29,993 bases of DNA from an uncultured Clostridia bacterium (GTDB lineage Bacteria; Bacillota; Clostridia; Oscillospirales; Oscillospiraceae), in contig CALLZZ010000281.1 of NCBI GenBank assembly GCA_937858235.1, positions 1 to 29,993 of the forward strand, read 5' to 3'. This document shows, piece after piece, positions 22,224 through 29,311 of this stretch (within the stretch, counting starts at the first letter, position 1; each line of letters opens with the position of its first letter). The notes beneath the pieces were generated by a model. The model saw only the letters and a list, made by a program, of their open reading frames with translations, ran no database searches and was not told the DNA's origin. Both the position numbers and the translations under genes were made by a program.

Positions 22224-22361
22224 GCCACCAGTTGAACTGGTGGCATGTGCAGGCTTTATACAAGCCAAATACTTGTGGATGTCCTCTTAAGAGGGCATCG
22301 AAAGGTCTGCTAATCACATTATTATCACTGCGGCCCCCTACTCGGGGGCTGTTTCTTTTTT
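22224..22361 (+). mobile_element. Hairpin array: possible IS200/IS605-type remnant or structured RNA with terminator
   Basis: Four hairpins follow the hydratase stop. H1 has arms GCCACCAGT/ACTGGTGGC (22224-22244, loop TGA). H2 is GGCTT/AAGCC (22252-22266). H3 is GATGTCCTC/GAGGGCATC (22278-22299, loop TTAA). H4 is GCCCCC/GGGGGC (22333-22349, loop TACTC), followed by a T-rich run that makes it an intrinsic terminator. Tandem imperfect hairpins like H1 and H3 are typical of the subterminal ends of IS200/IS605 elements, but no TnpA or TnpB is present. A structured non-coding RNA, or a complex hydratase 3' UTR, is equally possible. Confidence 0.4.
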
Positions 22362-22433
22362 GCAGCTTTTTACTTGCATTTCAAATTCGCATCTCCATTT
22401 TGAACGTGATAGACTATCTATGTCTTTCATGAC

Positions 22434-22495
22434 AAAACCTCCCATGCTTATTTTTGTGGTTGGCAGGCCATTTCTAGTTTAGCATAGGAGGTTTT
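22434..22495. terminator. Long terminator-like dyad
   Basis: AAAACCTCCCATGCT (22434-22448) and AGCATAGGAGGTTTT (22481-22495) form a 15-bp stem with one mismatch around a 32-nt loop. TTTTTT overlaps the plus-strand end and TTTTG the minus-strand end. It looks like a bidirectional terminator, or the end of an inserted segment. No gene directly abuts it. Confidence 0.45.
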
Positions 22496-22544
22496 TTCCC
22501 TATTGAACCCAATACAGTGGGATGCAGACGACAGAAGAAATGAT

Positions 22545-22569
22545 TATAATTGCAACGGTTGCAATTATA
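22545..22569. promoter_or_regulatory. Perfect 25-nt palindrome (candidate operator)
   Basis: The arm TATAATTGCAAC (22545-22556) is exactly mirrored at 22558-22569 around a single G. The arm ends in TATAAT, so it could overlap a -10 on both strands, a common layout for a repressor operator of MarR or TetR type. The nearest clear genes are over 250 bp away, and a 29-codon reading frame ends inside it. Confidence 0.5.
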
Positions 22570-22654
22570 TCGTTTTCCGGAGTCGCTCGCATAACCGTAT
22601 GATCCTCATGACAATGTACTGGGTAAATGTTTTCTGCTTCTGCTTTTGTTCCAT
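22565..22654 (-). CDS. Short reading frame (29 aa), possible gene remnant
   Basis: ATG 22654 is preceded by GAGG 5 nt upstream and encodes MEQKQKQKTFTQYIVMR followed by a basic stretch and a stop inside the 25-nt palindrome. The first 14 residues remind me of the cytosolic N-terminus of some MATE-family transporters, after which similarity is lost. It may be a decayed start of such a gene or chance. The surrounding DNA (22500-22830) is more AT-rich than the rest of the window, consistent with acquired or degraded DNA. Confidence 0.25.
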   Translation of the reverse strand: MEQKQKQKTFTQYIVMRIIRLCERLRKTI

Positions 22655-22692
22655 GTTACCTCACATATAATTGCGTGGTTTAAATTCTGTAA

Positions 22693-22845
22693 GAAAATGC
22701 TATAAAAAAGAACTTGCGAGAACCAATTGGAAATAAAGTGTTTGAAAGTGAGAAATTTAAACACAAAGAGTTTCCTTTACTGACGGAAAGTGGTGAACAA
22801 GCACAAGAGGAAACCTATAAAACCCATGACTACACCGGTGGATGA
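22693..22845 (+). other. Start-less open frame in AT-rich gap
   Basis: A 50-codon frame bounded by stops, without ATG, encodes a charged, protein-like sequence (EPIGNKVFESEKFKHKEF, then LTESGEQAQEET). No ribosome binding site is seen, and the last 16 nt overlap the 3' end of the minus-strand transporter. It might be a fragment of a lost gene. Confidence 0.2.
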
Positions 22846-23849
22846 TTGTTTGTGCGGTGAAATCCCTGACGGAAGGCGGCAAGAGGACTGAACTGAGACA
22901 ATGCCACCAGTTGCCGATGAAAGGGAAGGAACACGACTGTGGAGGCCACATTAAAAACAGTGTGAATCATGGCAATTCCTTTGGGGTCAGGCACCAGCCC
23001 TTGAAAATAAATTGGAAACAGTCTTTCAATGAAGTGGTAGAGGACGAGAAAGAGCACCGCCCCCAGTATGTTGAAGTACAGGTGGAACCGGGCAACAAAC
23101 TTAGCATTTTTACCACCGTTGGCGGCGGCCAAGCAGGCAGTGCTGCAAGTACCAATATTCTGACCGCAGATAATTGCTACGGCAGCAGAGAAAGAAACGG
23201 TACCGGTAGCGGCGAAGGCCTGTAGGATGCCGACAGAGGTGGAAGAGCTTTGCAAAAGTGCCGTGACCAAGGTGCCTGCCAGGACGCCGGTGACAGGGTG
23301 AGACATTTTTTCAAAGAGCAGTCCTACGGCAGGCTGGGAAGCCAGGGGCGCCAGAGCAGTCTCCATCCCAGCCAGTCCGGCAAAGATCATGCCTAAGCCC
23401 AGAAGAACGCCGCCGCCGGTTTGAATCTGCCGTCGCTGAAAGGGGAGCGTCAGCAGGAGACCAATGAACATCAGCAGAGGGCCTAAGTGATCGGGTGCCA
23501 GCCAGACCAAGGCAGAGCTGGTAGCAGCCTGTCCGCTGAGCCAAAGAAGGTGGGCGGTGCAGGTGGTGCCGATATTGGAGCCCATGATGATGGTGGCTAA
23601 CTGCTCCGCAGCCAGTATTCCGCTGTCCGCCAGTCCGATACAGAAAACGGTGACGGCGGAGGAGCTGTGGACGGCGGCGGTGATCAGAAGCCCGGCAGTA
23701 AAAGCCCGGGGGGTAGTGCCAATGGCTCGGAGAAGAAAGTGATTGAGGCGTGGGCCAGCCAGAGTCTGGAGGCAGGCAGTCAGAACCGGCAGTCCGGTGA
23801 GAAACAGGGTGACGCTGGCGGCGAAAAGAAGGAAATAGGTTAATTTCAC
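22830..23849 (-). CDS. Na/Pi cotransporter family protein (without PhoU domain)
   Basis: This 339-residue membrane protein has the NptA/PF02690 inverted repeat. The first repeat has AAVHSSSAVTVFCIG (QSSS replaced by HSSS at 61-64) and MGSNIGTT; the second has ALLQSSSTSVGILQAF and CGQNIGTC. About eight hydrophobic helices are visible. It would import phosphate, or a related anion, with sodium across the cytoplasmic membrane. The start is GTG 23849, chosen because AGGAG lies 8 nt upstream and because upstream in-frame sequence is non-coding promoter DNA. It lacks the C-terminal PhoU-like domain present in its divergent neighbour. The His in the first QSSS is unusual and may change ion binding. 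Confidence 0.87.
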   Translation of the reverse strand: MKLTYFLLFAASVTLFLTGLPVLTACLQTLAGPRLNHFLLRAIGTTPRAFTAGLLITAAVHSSSAVTVFCIGLADSGILAAEQLATIIMGSNIGTTCTAHLLWLSGQAATSSALVWLAPDHLGPLLMFIGLLLTLPFQRRQIQTGGGVLLGLGMIFAGLAGMETALAPLASQPAVGLLFEKMSHPVTGVLAGTLVTALLQSSSTSVGILQAFAATGTVSFSAAVAIICGQNIGTCSTACLAAANGGKNAKFVARFHLYFNILGAVLFLVLYHFIERLFPIYFQGLVPDPKGIAMIHTVFNVASTVVFLPFHRQLVALSQFSPLAAFRQGFHRTNNHPPV

Positions 23850-23926
23850 GGTGAAAACTCCTGAATTTTGACGGTTAATTGTGAAAATAAGAGAAAAGCA
23901 GTGTGGAAGTAATGAAAATATAGCGT

Positions 23927-23974
23927 GAAATTTGTAGTTCAGTGCATAGAAATTTGTAGATAAAATGATATAAT
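23927..23974 (+). promoter_or_regulatory. Divergent transporter promoter region with 22-bp-phased direct repeats
   Basis: GAAATTTGTAG occurs at 23927-23937 and again at 23949-23959, a period of exactly 22 bp (two helical turns of 11). An extended -10 TGA-TATAAT (23966-23974) follows for the plus-strand transporter. Direct repeats phased by 11 bp are a feature of PhoB/PhoP boxes, so phosphate control is possible, but the repeat does not match a known box. Confidence 0.45.
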
Positions 23975-24030
23975 AAACAAAGTTATGTCCAAAAGAAGGA
24001 AAATTGAAGTAAGGCGAAGGGGAGCATAAT

Positions 24031-25677
24031 ATGTCCATATTAGATGTTTTTGCGTTATTGGGCGGTGTGGGACTGTTCCTGTACGGCATGACGCAAATGT
24101 CCACCGGCCTGAAAGATGCTGCCGGTGATCATCTGCGCATTATTCTAGAAAAGGCAACCCACAACCGTGTTGTATCCGTTCTGGTAGGTGTTCTGGTCAC
24201 ACTGATGATTCAGAGTTCCTCGGCGACGGACGTCATGGTCATTGGCTTTGTAAACTCAGGGCTGATGAATTTACAGCAGGCTCTGGGTGTTATTATGGGT
24301 GCCAACATCGGCACTACCGTAACGGCGCAGCTAACGGCCTTCAATCTCAGTGCCTACGCACCAATGATTCTGTTTGTAGGTGCGATCATGTACCTGTTCA
24401 TGAAGAAGGCTCAGGTGCGGCATATCGGTTCGGTCATCATGGGCTTCGGTATGTTGTTCGAGGGGATTGCCCTAATGAAGATGGCCATTGGGCCTATGTC
24501 AGAGACACCGGAATTTGTAGCTATGCTGCGAGGGCTGTCCAATCCCTTTGCCGCCCTGCTGTTTGGCATAGCATTTACAGCTCTGGTTCAGAGTTCCTCC
24601 TCCTCCATTGCGATTTTCCAAACCTTTGCCATCCAGGGGATTTTGGGTTATCAGACCACTGTTTACCTGATCATCGGCGCTGCCATCGGATCAGTGACCC
24701 CGAATCTGCTGGCCTCCCTGACCACGAACCGGGATGGAAAACGTACTGCGATACTGAATCTGGTGTTCAACCTGATCCGTGCCTGTATTCTGATGACGCT
24801 GATCACCGTATTCCCCCAGATTCTTACGTTGATTCAGGGTCTAGCGCCCGGGGATATTGGGCGGCAGATTGCTCATACCCATACGATTTTTGCGATTATG
24901 GCGGTGTTGGTCGAGTTCCCCATGGCCAACTTGATTGTACGTTTGTCCCGAAAAATCATCCCCATTCGCCCTGAGGAGACCCAGAAGGCGGAGCATCAGC
25001 GGTTGGTGTACCTGACCCAGTTGGATACAATTCCGGTAGCAGTGGCGCTGAGCCAGGCCAAGCTGGAGATTGTCCGAATGGGTAAATTTGCGGAGCGAAA
25101 TCTACAGACAGCCATCGAATGCTTCCAGGAGCGGGATGAAGAGAAACGAAACCGGGTTTTGGAGATCGAAGCCATTGTGGATTACCTGGATAGCCATATT
25201 ACGCAGGCGCTGATCAATATGCGCTACCACCATATGACAGACAAAGAACTGAACCGTTTGTCTCGTATGTTGCTGGTAGTGTCGGATATTGAGCGGATCA
25301 GTGACCATGCGGAAAACCTGACCAAGTACATGCTGCGGATGAAGGAACAAAAGGTTCATGCGTCCGAACCGGCCATGGGGGACTTGCGAGAGATCAGTAG
25401 TGCGACCATGGCGGTTATGCATGTTTCACTGGAGGTATTTGCGGGGGATGACTTTGACCGGCTGGCGGAAGCGGAGCGGCTGGAAAATATCGTGGACGAT
25501 TTGGAAGAGCGCTGCGTGAGCAATCATATGGATCGCCTACTGGACTCCACCTGCAATCCTGTCTGTGGCGTCGTATTTTCAGACGTAGTTACGGATCTGG
25601 AACGCTGCGCAGACCATGCGGTAAATATTGCCTTCTCCCTCAGCGGGAAGACGGAGAAAACCATTGTAAAGGATTAA
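24031..25677 (+). CDS. Na/Pi cotransporter with C-terminal PhoU domain
   Basis: This 548-residue protein combines an NptA-type transporter and a PhoU-like regulator. The transporter part (about 1-315) has MIQSSSATDVMVIGFVNSG (first QSSS at 61-64), MGANIGTT, ALVQSSSSSIAIFQTF and GAAIGSV, with 8-9 membrane helices. The rest (about 340-545) is two PhoU-like three-helix repeats, with the metal-binding-type EIEAIVDYLD, DIERISDHAENL and DLERCADHAVNI motifs. PhoU domains sense phosphate status and gate transport or signalling. Length is typical of YqeW/YjbB-type proteins. The start ATG 24031 follows AAGGGGAG. It is divergent from a shorter Na/Pi transporter with about 180 bp between the starts, suggesting shared control. 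Confidence 0.93.
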   Translation: MSILDVFALLGGVGLFLYGMTQMSTGLKDAAGDHLRIILEKATHNRVVSVLVGVLVTLMIQSSSATDVMVIGFVNSGLMNLQQALGVIMGANIGTTVTAQLTAFNLSAYAPMILFVGAIMYLFMKKAQVRHIGSVIMGFGMLFEGIALMKMAIGPMSETPEFVAMLRGLSNPFAALLFGIAFTALVQSSSSSIAIFQTFAIQGILGYQTTVYLIIGAAIGSVTPNLLASLTTNRDGKRTAILNLVFNLIRACILMTLITVFPQILTLIQGLAPGDIGRQIAHTHTIFAIMAVLVEFPMANLIVRLSRKIIPIRPEETQKAEHQRLVYLTQLDTIPVAVALSQAKLEIVRMGKFAERNLQTAIECFQERDEEKRNRVLEIEAIVDYLDSHITQALINMRYHHMTDKELNRLSRMLLVVSDIERISDHAENLTKYMLRMKEQKVHASEPAMGDLREISSATMAVMHVSLEVFAGDDFDRLAEAERLENIVDDLEERCVSNHMDRLLDSTCNPVCGVVFSDVVTDLERCADHAVNIAFSLSGKTEKTIVKD

Positions 25678-25693
25678 CGAACGTTTGCGGATA

Positions 25694-25727
25694 AACCCGA
25701 ACCTGGAGGAAAAGGTTCGGGTTTTTT
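25694..25727 (+). terminator. Intrinsic terminator of the Na/Pi-PhoU gene
   Basis: An 11-bp perfect stem (AACCCGAACCT with AGGTTCGGGTT, 25713-25723) with an 8-nt loop is followed by TTTT. Confidence 0.9.
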
Positions 25728-25813
25728 GCTGCCTTTCTCACTCGAAATTTAGGTCAGAAGAGGCATGGGACAATTTCTCTTTAGAATAGGCTTATGGGAA
25801 AGGAGGAATTTCT

Positions 25814-26509
25814 ATGCTTTCTATTTTAATGATGCTGTTCCTTCAGGGTAATTTTGCAGCCCTTCGCCTGGGAGCCCAGGGCTCCTTTCCCAAGCCACTC
25901 TCTGCCCAGGAAGAACGGATCTGTCTGGAACAGGCTGCGGCGGGGGATATGGGAGCGCGTAACCGGCTCATTGAACATAACCTGCGGCTGGTGGCTCACA
26001 TTGTCAAAAAGTACTATACTCAGACTGGCGGAGATTCTGATGACCTGATTTCCATTGGTACGGTAGGACTCATTAAAGCGGTCAATACCTATAACATGGA
26101 GAAAAAGATCAAACTGGCTACCTATGCGGCGCGGTGTATTGAAAATGAGATTTTGATGTACCTGCGGAAAACCCGACGTCTGTCCGGCGAGGTCTCTTTG
26201 AACAATGCGTTGGACCAAGAGGACGAGGGGAATGCGCTGTCCTTGATGGATGTTATCCGGGTAGAGGACACCATGCTGGAGGATCTGGACACCCGAGATG
26301 CCTGCCGGAAGGTGCGCGGTGCAGTGGAACGCTGCCTCACCGAGCGGGAACAGCTGGTGGTGTTGCGGCGGTACGGATTGGATGGGAGGACACCACAGAC
26401 ACAGCGGGAGGTAGCGGCACAGTGCGGGATCTCCCGATCTTACGTGAGCCGGATTGAGAAGAAGGCGTTGGAAAAACTCAAAATAGAGTTTGAAGACGAA
26501 GGTGGCTGA
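25814..26509 (+). CDS. sigK: RNA polymerase sporulation sigma factor SigK (pro-sigma-K)
   Basis: Sigma-K directs late mother-cell transcription in sporulation. The 231-residue protein begins with a hydrophobic pro-sequence (about 1-20, MLSILMMLFLQG), then FPKPLSAQEE, the region-2 block ARNRLIEHNLRLVAHIVKKY, DDLISIGTVGLIKAV, YAARCIENEILMYLR and a region-4 HTH near the end (VAAQCGISRSYVSRIEKKA). FPKPL and IENEILMYLR are diagnostic for SigK/SigE; the short hydrophobic pro-sequence favours SigK. The gene is whole, so no skin-type prophage interrupts it as in B. subtilis or C. difficile. The presence of a pro-sequence implies activation by membrane proteolysis (SpoIVFB in Bacillus). The start follows AAAGGAGG. 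No clear sigma-E promoter was identified upstream. Confidence 0.92.
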   Translation: MLSILMMLFLQGNFAALRLGAQGSFPKPLSAQEERICLEQAAAGDMGARNRLIEHNLRLVAHIVKKYYTQTGGDSDDLISIGTVGLIKAVNTYNMEKKIKLATYAARCIENEILMYLRKTRRLSGEVSLNNALDQEDEGNALSLMDVIRVEDTMLEDLDTRDACRKVRGAVERCLTEREQLVVLRRYGLDGRTPQTQREVAAQCGISRSYVSRIEKKALEKLKIEFEDEGG

Positions 26510-26541
26510 GAAACAAATTGTTAAATGAGTGAAATTTTCGG

Positions 26542-27074
26542 ATGATGGCAATGGATTACATTGTGGAATGGAAATTATATGTGAAAGGAAAAAGATTGAT
26601 CCTCTGTGCCGTAGCGGCACTTTGTATTTTGGTGGGTTGCCGCCACAGCCATGCTCCAGCTACCGAAGCCTGTGGGGATTCGACGCAGTACAGGAGGGGG
26701 TTAACGGCCTCTATGACACGCCCAGCTCCAACATGGCGACCCTACAGAATCGAACTGATGAATCTCAAGATCTGGGCTGCATTCTAGATGATCATACCCT
26801 GTGCTTTGTGGAGCTGGATCAGGCGAAGATCTACACAGGTTGGTCGGTTGACCTGGATGAGTGTATCTCCATCAACCCATTCTACGACAGTGACAGAGGG
26901 GGGACGCACCACAATGTTCCGCTCACCCAGGATACCACCGAATCGGAATGAGTGCGCATGGATCAAGTGACCGAATCCCCTGCGGGGTCTGCCACCCAAG
27001 AGCATCACTATTGTGAGCTGAATTACGCCACGATCCGCTACTGGGATCTAGGTGACCAGTCCGATAACGGGTGA
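26542..27074 (+). pseudogene. Broken lipoprotein-like gene
   Basis: The first frame (from ATG 26542, or internal GTGs at 26563 and 26581) encodes a basic n-region, a hydrophobic stretch (LILCAVAALCILVG) and a lipobox Cys (LVGC), a clear lipoprotein signal, but ends at 26787 with an Arg/Pro-rich sequence that looks out of frame. The neighbouring frame is open from before this region to 26951 and encodes a polar, secreted-looking sequence (QNRTDESQDLGC, VDLDECISINPFYDSD). After one TGA the same frame continues to 27074 (HHYCELNYATIRYWDLGD). A frameshift between about 26650 and 26700 plus one nonsense codon would explain the pattern. Alternatively this is a sequencing error or a short real lipoprotein. 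The family is not recognised. Confidence 0.4.
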
Positions 27075-27089
27075 CGAAAAGAAAAAAGG

Positions 27090-27119
27090 TTGGAAAAGAG
27101 CGGGAAACTGTTGTACAAT
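27090..27119 (+). promoter_or_regulatory. Promoter of the sirtuin gene
   Basis: TTGGAA (27090-27095), an 18-nt spacer and TACAAT (27114-27119), about 63 nt before the start. Confidence 0.5.
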
Positions 27120-27182
27120 AACCACATGTAAGTGAGGAATTGAGGCGGTACGCAGTCCGCCCGCGCACTAAGGAGGGACAAG

Positions 27183-27908
27183 ATGGACGAAAATAGAAAG
27201 ACGCTACAGCAGTGGGTTGATGAGAGCGAGAACATTGTCTTTTTCGGCGGAGCTGGGATGTCTACGGAAAGCGGCGTGCCGGATTTCCGCAGCAAGGATG
27301 GACTGTATAATCAGTGCTACGATGATCCTCCAGAAACCATTATCTCCCACAGCTACTTCACCCGCTATCCGGAGAAGTTCTACAAATTCTACCGGGAAAA
27401 GATGATTGCTCTGGGGGCGCAGCCTAACGTTGGGCATCTGAAACTGGCAGAACTGGAGGCAGCGGGAAAGCTGAAGGCGGTGCTGACCCAGAACATTGAT
27501 GGGCTCCATCAGAAGGCGGGAAGCAAAGAGGTGCTGGAGCTCCATGGCAGCGTCCATCGGAACTACTGTATGAAGTGCGGAAAATTCTACTCGGTGGAGA
27601 CCATTGTAAACAGCGACGGGATTCCCTGGTGCAGCTGCGGCGGAATGATTAAGCCGGACGTAGTGCTGTACGAGGAAGCCCTGGATAACGACGTGATGTA
27701 CCAGGCGGTTCAGCATATCCGCAATTCAGACATGATGATTTTAGCGGGCAGCTCCCTGGTGGTTTATCCTGCGGCCGGACTGATCAATTACTACGAGGGC
27801 AAACGGTTGGTGTTGATCAACCGTTCCGCAACGCCCTATGACGATCAGGCGAATCTGGTGATCCACAACACCATCGGCAAGGTATTTGGAGAAATTTTGG
27901 TTCGCTGA
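27183..27908 (+). CDS. cobB: NAD-dependent protein deacylase (sirtuin, Sir2/CobB family)
   Basis: This 241-residue sirtuin removes acyl groups from lysines using NAD+, giving nicotinamide and O-acyl-ADP-ribose. Motifs are FFGGAGMSTESGVPDFR (NAD site), TQNIDGLHQKAG, the catalytic His in ELHGSVHRNYC, the zinc-binding CMKC followed about 25 residues later by CSC (both pairs kept), VVLYEE and GSSLVVYPAAG. This is the bacterial class with broad deacetylase activity; Arg/Tyr desuccinylase markers were not evident. The start follows AAGGAGG. It is monocistronic, with a promoter and a bidirectional terminator shared with deoC. Confidence 0.93.
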   Translation: MDENRKTLQQWVDESENIVFFGGAGMSTESGVPDFRSKDGLYNQCYDDPPETIISHSYFTRYPEKFYKFYREKMIALGAQPNVGHLKLAELEAAGKLKAVLTQNIDGLHQKAGSKEVLELHGSVHRNYCMKCGKFYSVETIVNSDGIPWCSCGGMIKPDVVLYEEALDNDVMYQAVQHIRNSDMMILAGSSLVVYPAAGLINYYEGKRLVLINRSATPYDDQANLVIHNTIGKVFGEILVR

Positions 27909-27918
27909 TCATAGAGAA

Positions 27919-27945
27919 ACACCCTTCCTAATTCGGGAAGGGTGT
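27919..27945. terminator. Bidirectional terminator between cobB and deoC
   Basis: A 10-bp stem (ACACCCTTCC 27919-27928 with GGAAGGGTGT 27936-27945) and a 7-nt loop, with TCTTTG on the plus side and TTTCTC on the minus side. Confidence 0.75.
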
Positions 27946-27952
27946 TCTTTGT

Positions 27953-28609
27953 TTAGTGAGGCAATGCCTTGACCGCCTTGACAATACGGCTGGTGCCCAA
28001 CCGGTCAGCACCCAGCGCGAGAAAATCCTCAGCGTCCTGGAGGGTGGCGATGCCACCGGCGGCTTTGATCTTCAAATGAGGGGCAATGTGGGTCTTCAAC
28101 AGTGCCACATCCTCCCGGGTAGCACCTCCGCCTGCAAAACCGGTAGAGGTTTTGATATAATCTGCGCCGGATTGGGAGACAATCTTACAGAGGCGGATTT
28201 TTTCTGCCTCCGTCAGCAGACAGGTCTCAATGATGACCTTCAATACGCTGCCCTGACAGGCAGCTTTAACGGCCTGAATCTCTGCCAGGAGAGCGGCCCA
28301 GTTTTCGTCCTTGACCCAGCCTAGATTAATCACCATGTCGATTTCCTCAGCGCCGTTTTGGAGTGCATCCGCAGCCTCAGCGCATTTGATCGCAGTGGTG
28401 CTGTAGCCGTTGGGGAAGCCGATGACGGTACAGACGGGGAGGGCACCCTTGAGGTAGTCAGCAGCCTGTTTCACATAGCTGGGAGGAATGCAGACGCTGG
28501 CGCAGCCCCAGTGCAGTCCGTCGTCACAGATTTGGCGAATTTCCGCCCAGGTAGCGGTTTGTGCCAGCAGGGTGTGATCCACCCGGCACAGCAGTTCAGA
28601 AGGTTCCAT
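27953..28609 (-). CDS. deoC: Deoxyribose-phosphate aldolase
   Basis: DeoC cleaves 2-deoxyribose-5-phosphate to glyceraldehyde-3-phosphate and acetaldehyde, the end of deoxynucleoside breakdown. The 218-residue TIM barrel has VDHTLL at the start, VIGFPNGYS, the acid/base Asp in EIDMVINLG (Asp91), KVIIETCLL, the Schiff-base Lys153 in YIKTSTGF and the second Lys182 in KAAGGI. Length is normal. AAAGGAG lies 11 nt before ATG 28609. It is divergent from cdd with 74 nt between the starts, so shared regulation is likely. A promoter for this side could not be read with confidence. Confidence 0.95.
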   Translation of the reverse strand: MEPSELLCRVDHTLLAQTATWAEIRQICDDGLHWGCASVCIPPSYVKQAADYLKGALPVCTVIGFPNGYSTTAIKCAEAADALQNGAEEIDMVINLGWVKDENWAALLAEIQAVKAACQGSVLKVIIETCLLTEAEKIRLCKIVSQSGADYIKTSTGFAGGGATREDVALLKTHIAPHLKIKAAGGIATLQDAEDFLALGADRLGTSRIVKAVKALPH

Positions 28610-28653
28610 GAATGATTCGACTCCTTTGTGGGATGGAAGTTCCCTAGAAAATG

Positions 28654-28662
28654 TGGTATACT
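28654..28662 (+). promoter_or_regulatory. Extended -10 promoter of cdd
   Basis: TATACT (28657-28662) preceded by TGTGG; no -35 hexamer is found at 16-18 nt. The -10 ends 21 nt before the ATG, giving a very short leader. Confidence 0.45.
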
Positions 28663-28683
28663 AAGGAAAAAGGAGGTGCAGAT

Positions 28684-29076
28684 ATGACAGATCAGGAATT
28701 GATTCAGGCAGCGAAGGCCATGCTGAACCGATCCTACGCACCCTTTTCCCATTATGCGGTGGGGGCGGCTCTGTTGGGCAGCGATGGCAACGTATACACT
28801 GGCTGCAATATTGAGTCAGCGACCTATGGCGCTACCATCTGTGCCGAACGCGGTGCCATTTGCAATGCCTTTGCCCACGGTTGCCGCCGGTTTGTACGTG
28901 GAGCCGTGATCTCCAGCGGGGCGGAGTACTGCACCCCCTGCGGGATCTGCCGGCAACTGCTCTACGAGTTTTCCGACCACCTTGTTATGCTCTGCTGCCG
29001 GAACGACGGCGCTTATTTGGCGCTGACAGCAGAAGAACTGCTGCCCCATGGGTTCAAAAACGAGACAATGGCATAA
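28684..29076 (+). CDS. cdd: Cytidine deaminase
   Basis: Cdd hydrolyses cytidine and deoxycytidine to uridine and deoxyuridine. The 130-residue tetrameric-type enzyme has the catalytic CAE (Cys53-Ala-Glu55, in TICAERGAI) and PCGICRQ (Cys86, Cys89), so the zinc is held by three cysteines as in short Gram-positive deaminases. SYAPFSHYAVGAAL and the GCNIES substrate loop are complete. The start at 28684 follows AAAGGAGGTG; an 11-codon extension would place the start inside the promoter and is rejected. Divergent from deoC; its product feeds the uridine phosphorylase encoded 9 kb away. Confidence 0.95.
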   Translation: MTDQELIQAAKAMLNRSYAPFSHYAVGAALLGSDGNVYTGCNIESATYGATICAERGAICNAFAHGCRRFVRGAVISSGAEYCTPCGICRQLLYEFSDHLVMLCCRNDGAYLALTAEELLPHGFKNETMA

Positions 29077-29311
29077 CATAAGGATAGGGGGCAGGTGCGG
29101 TCGGAAGATCCGCTTGTCCGTCTTTTTTACAGGGGTTTGCGGAGGCAAACAAAACCATTATACCAGCCTTTCCCAAATGGGGCAAGATAGTTTACCAGGC
29201 CTGTTCCAGCCGTTTGGCAGGAAGAGGGATGCGATAAAACGCACTTATGATCTGATCCGGGAAGAATTACGAAAAGTAGCTAGGAATTTGCGGAATTCAT
29301 CTTGCTTTTTT
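29077..29311. other. Intergenic stretch between cdd and sufC
   Basis: No gene is seen. A weak terminator for cdd is possible at 29097-29128: a 6-bp stem GCGGTC with GA-bulge-CCGC around a GGAA tetraloop, followed a little later by TTTTTT. A second small hairpin GTTTGC/GCAAAC lies at 29135-29150 without a T-run. The rest (29160-29310) has no feature I can support. Confidence 0.4.

Noticed and set aside
23850..24104. N-terminal extension of the minus-strand Na/Pi transporter
   Set aside because: It overlaps the divergent promoter region and the neighbour's coding start; the GTG at 23849 has a ribosome binding site and fits the family start.
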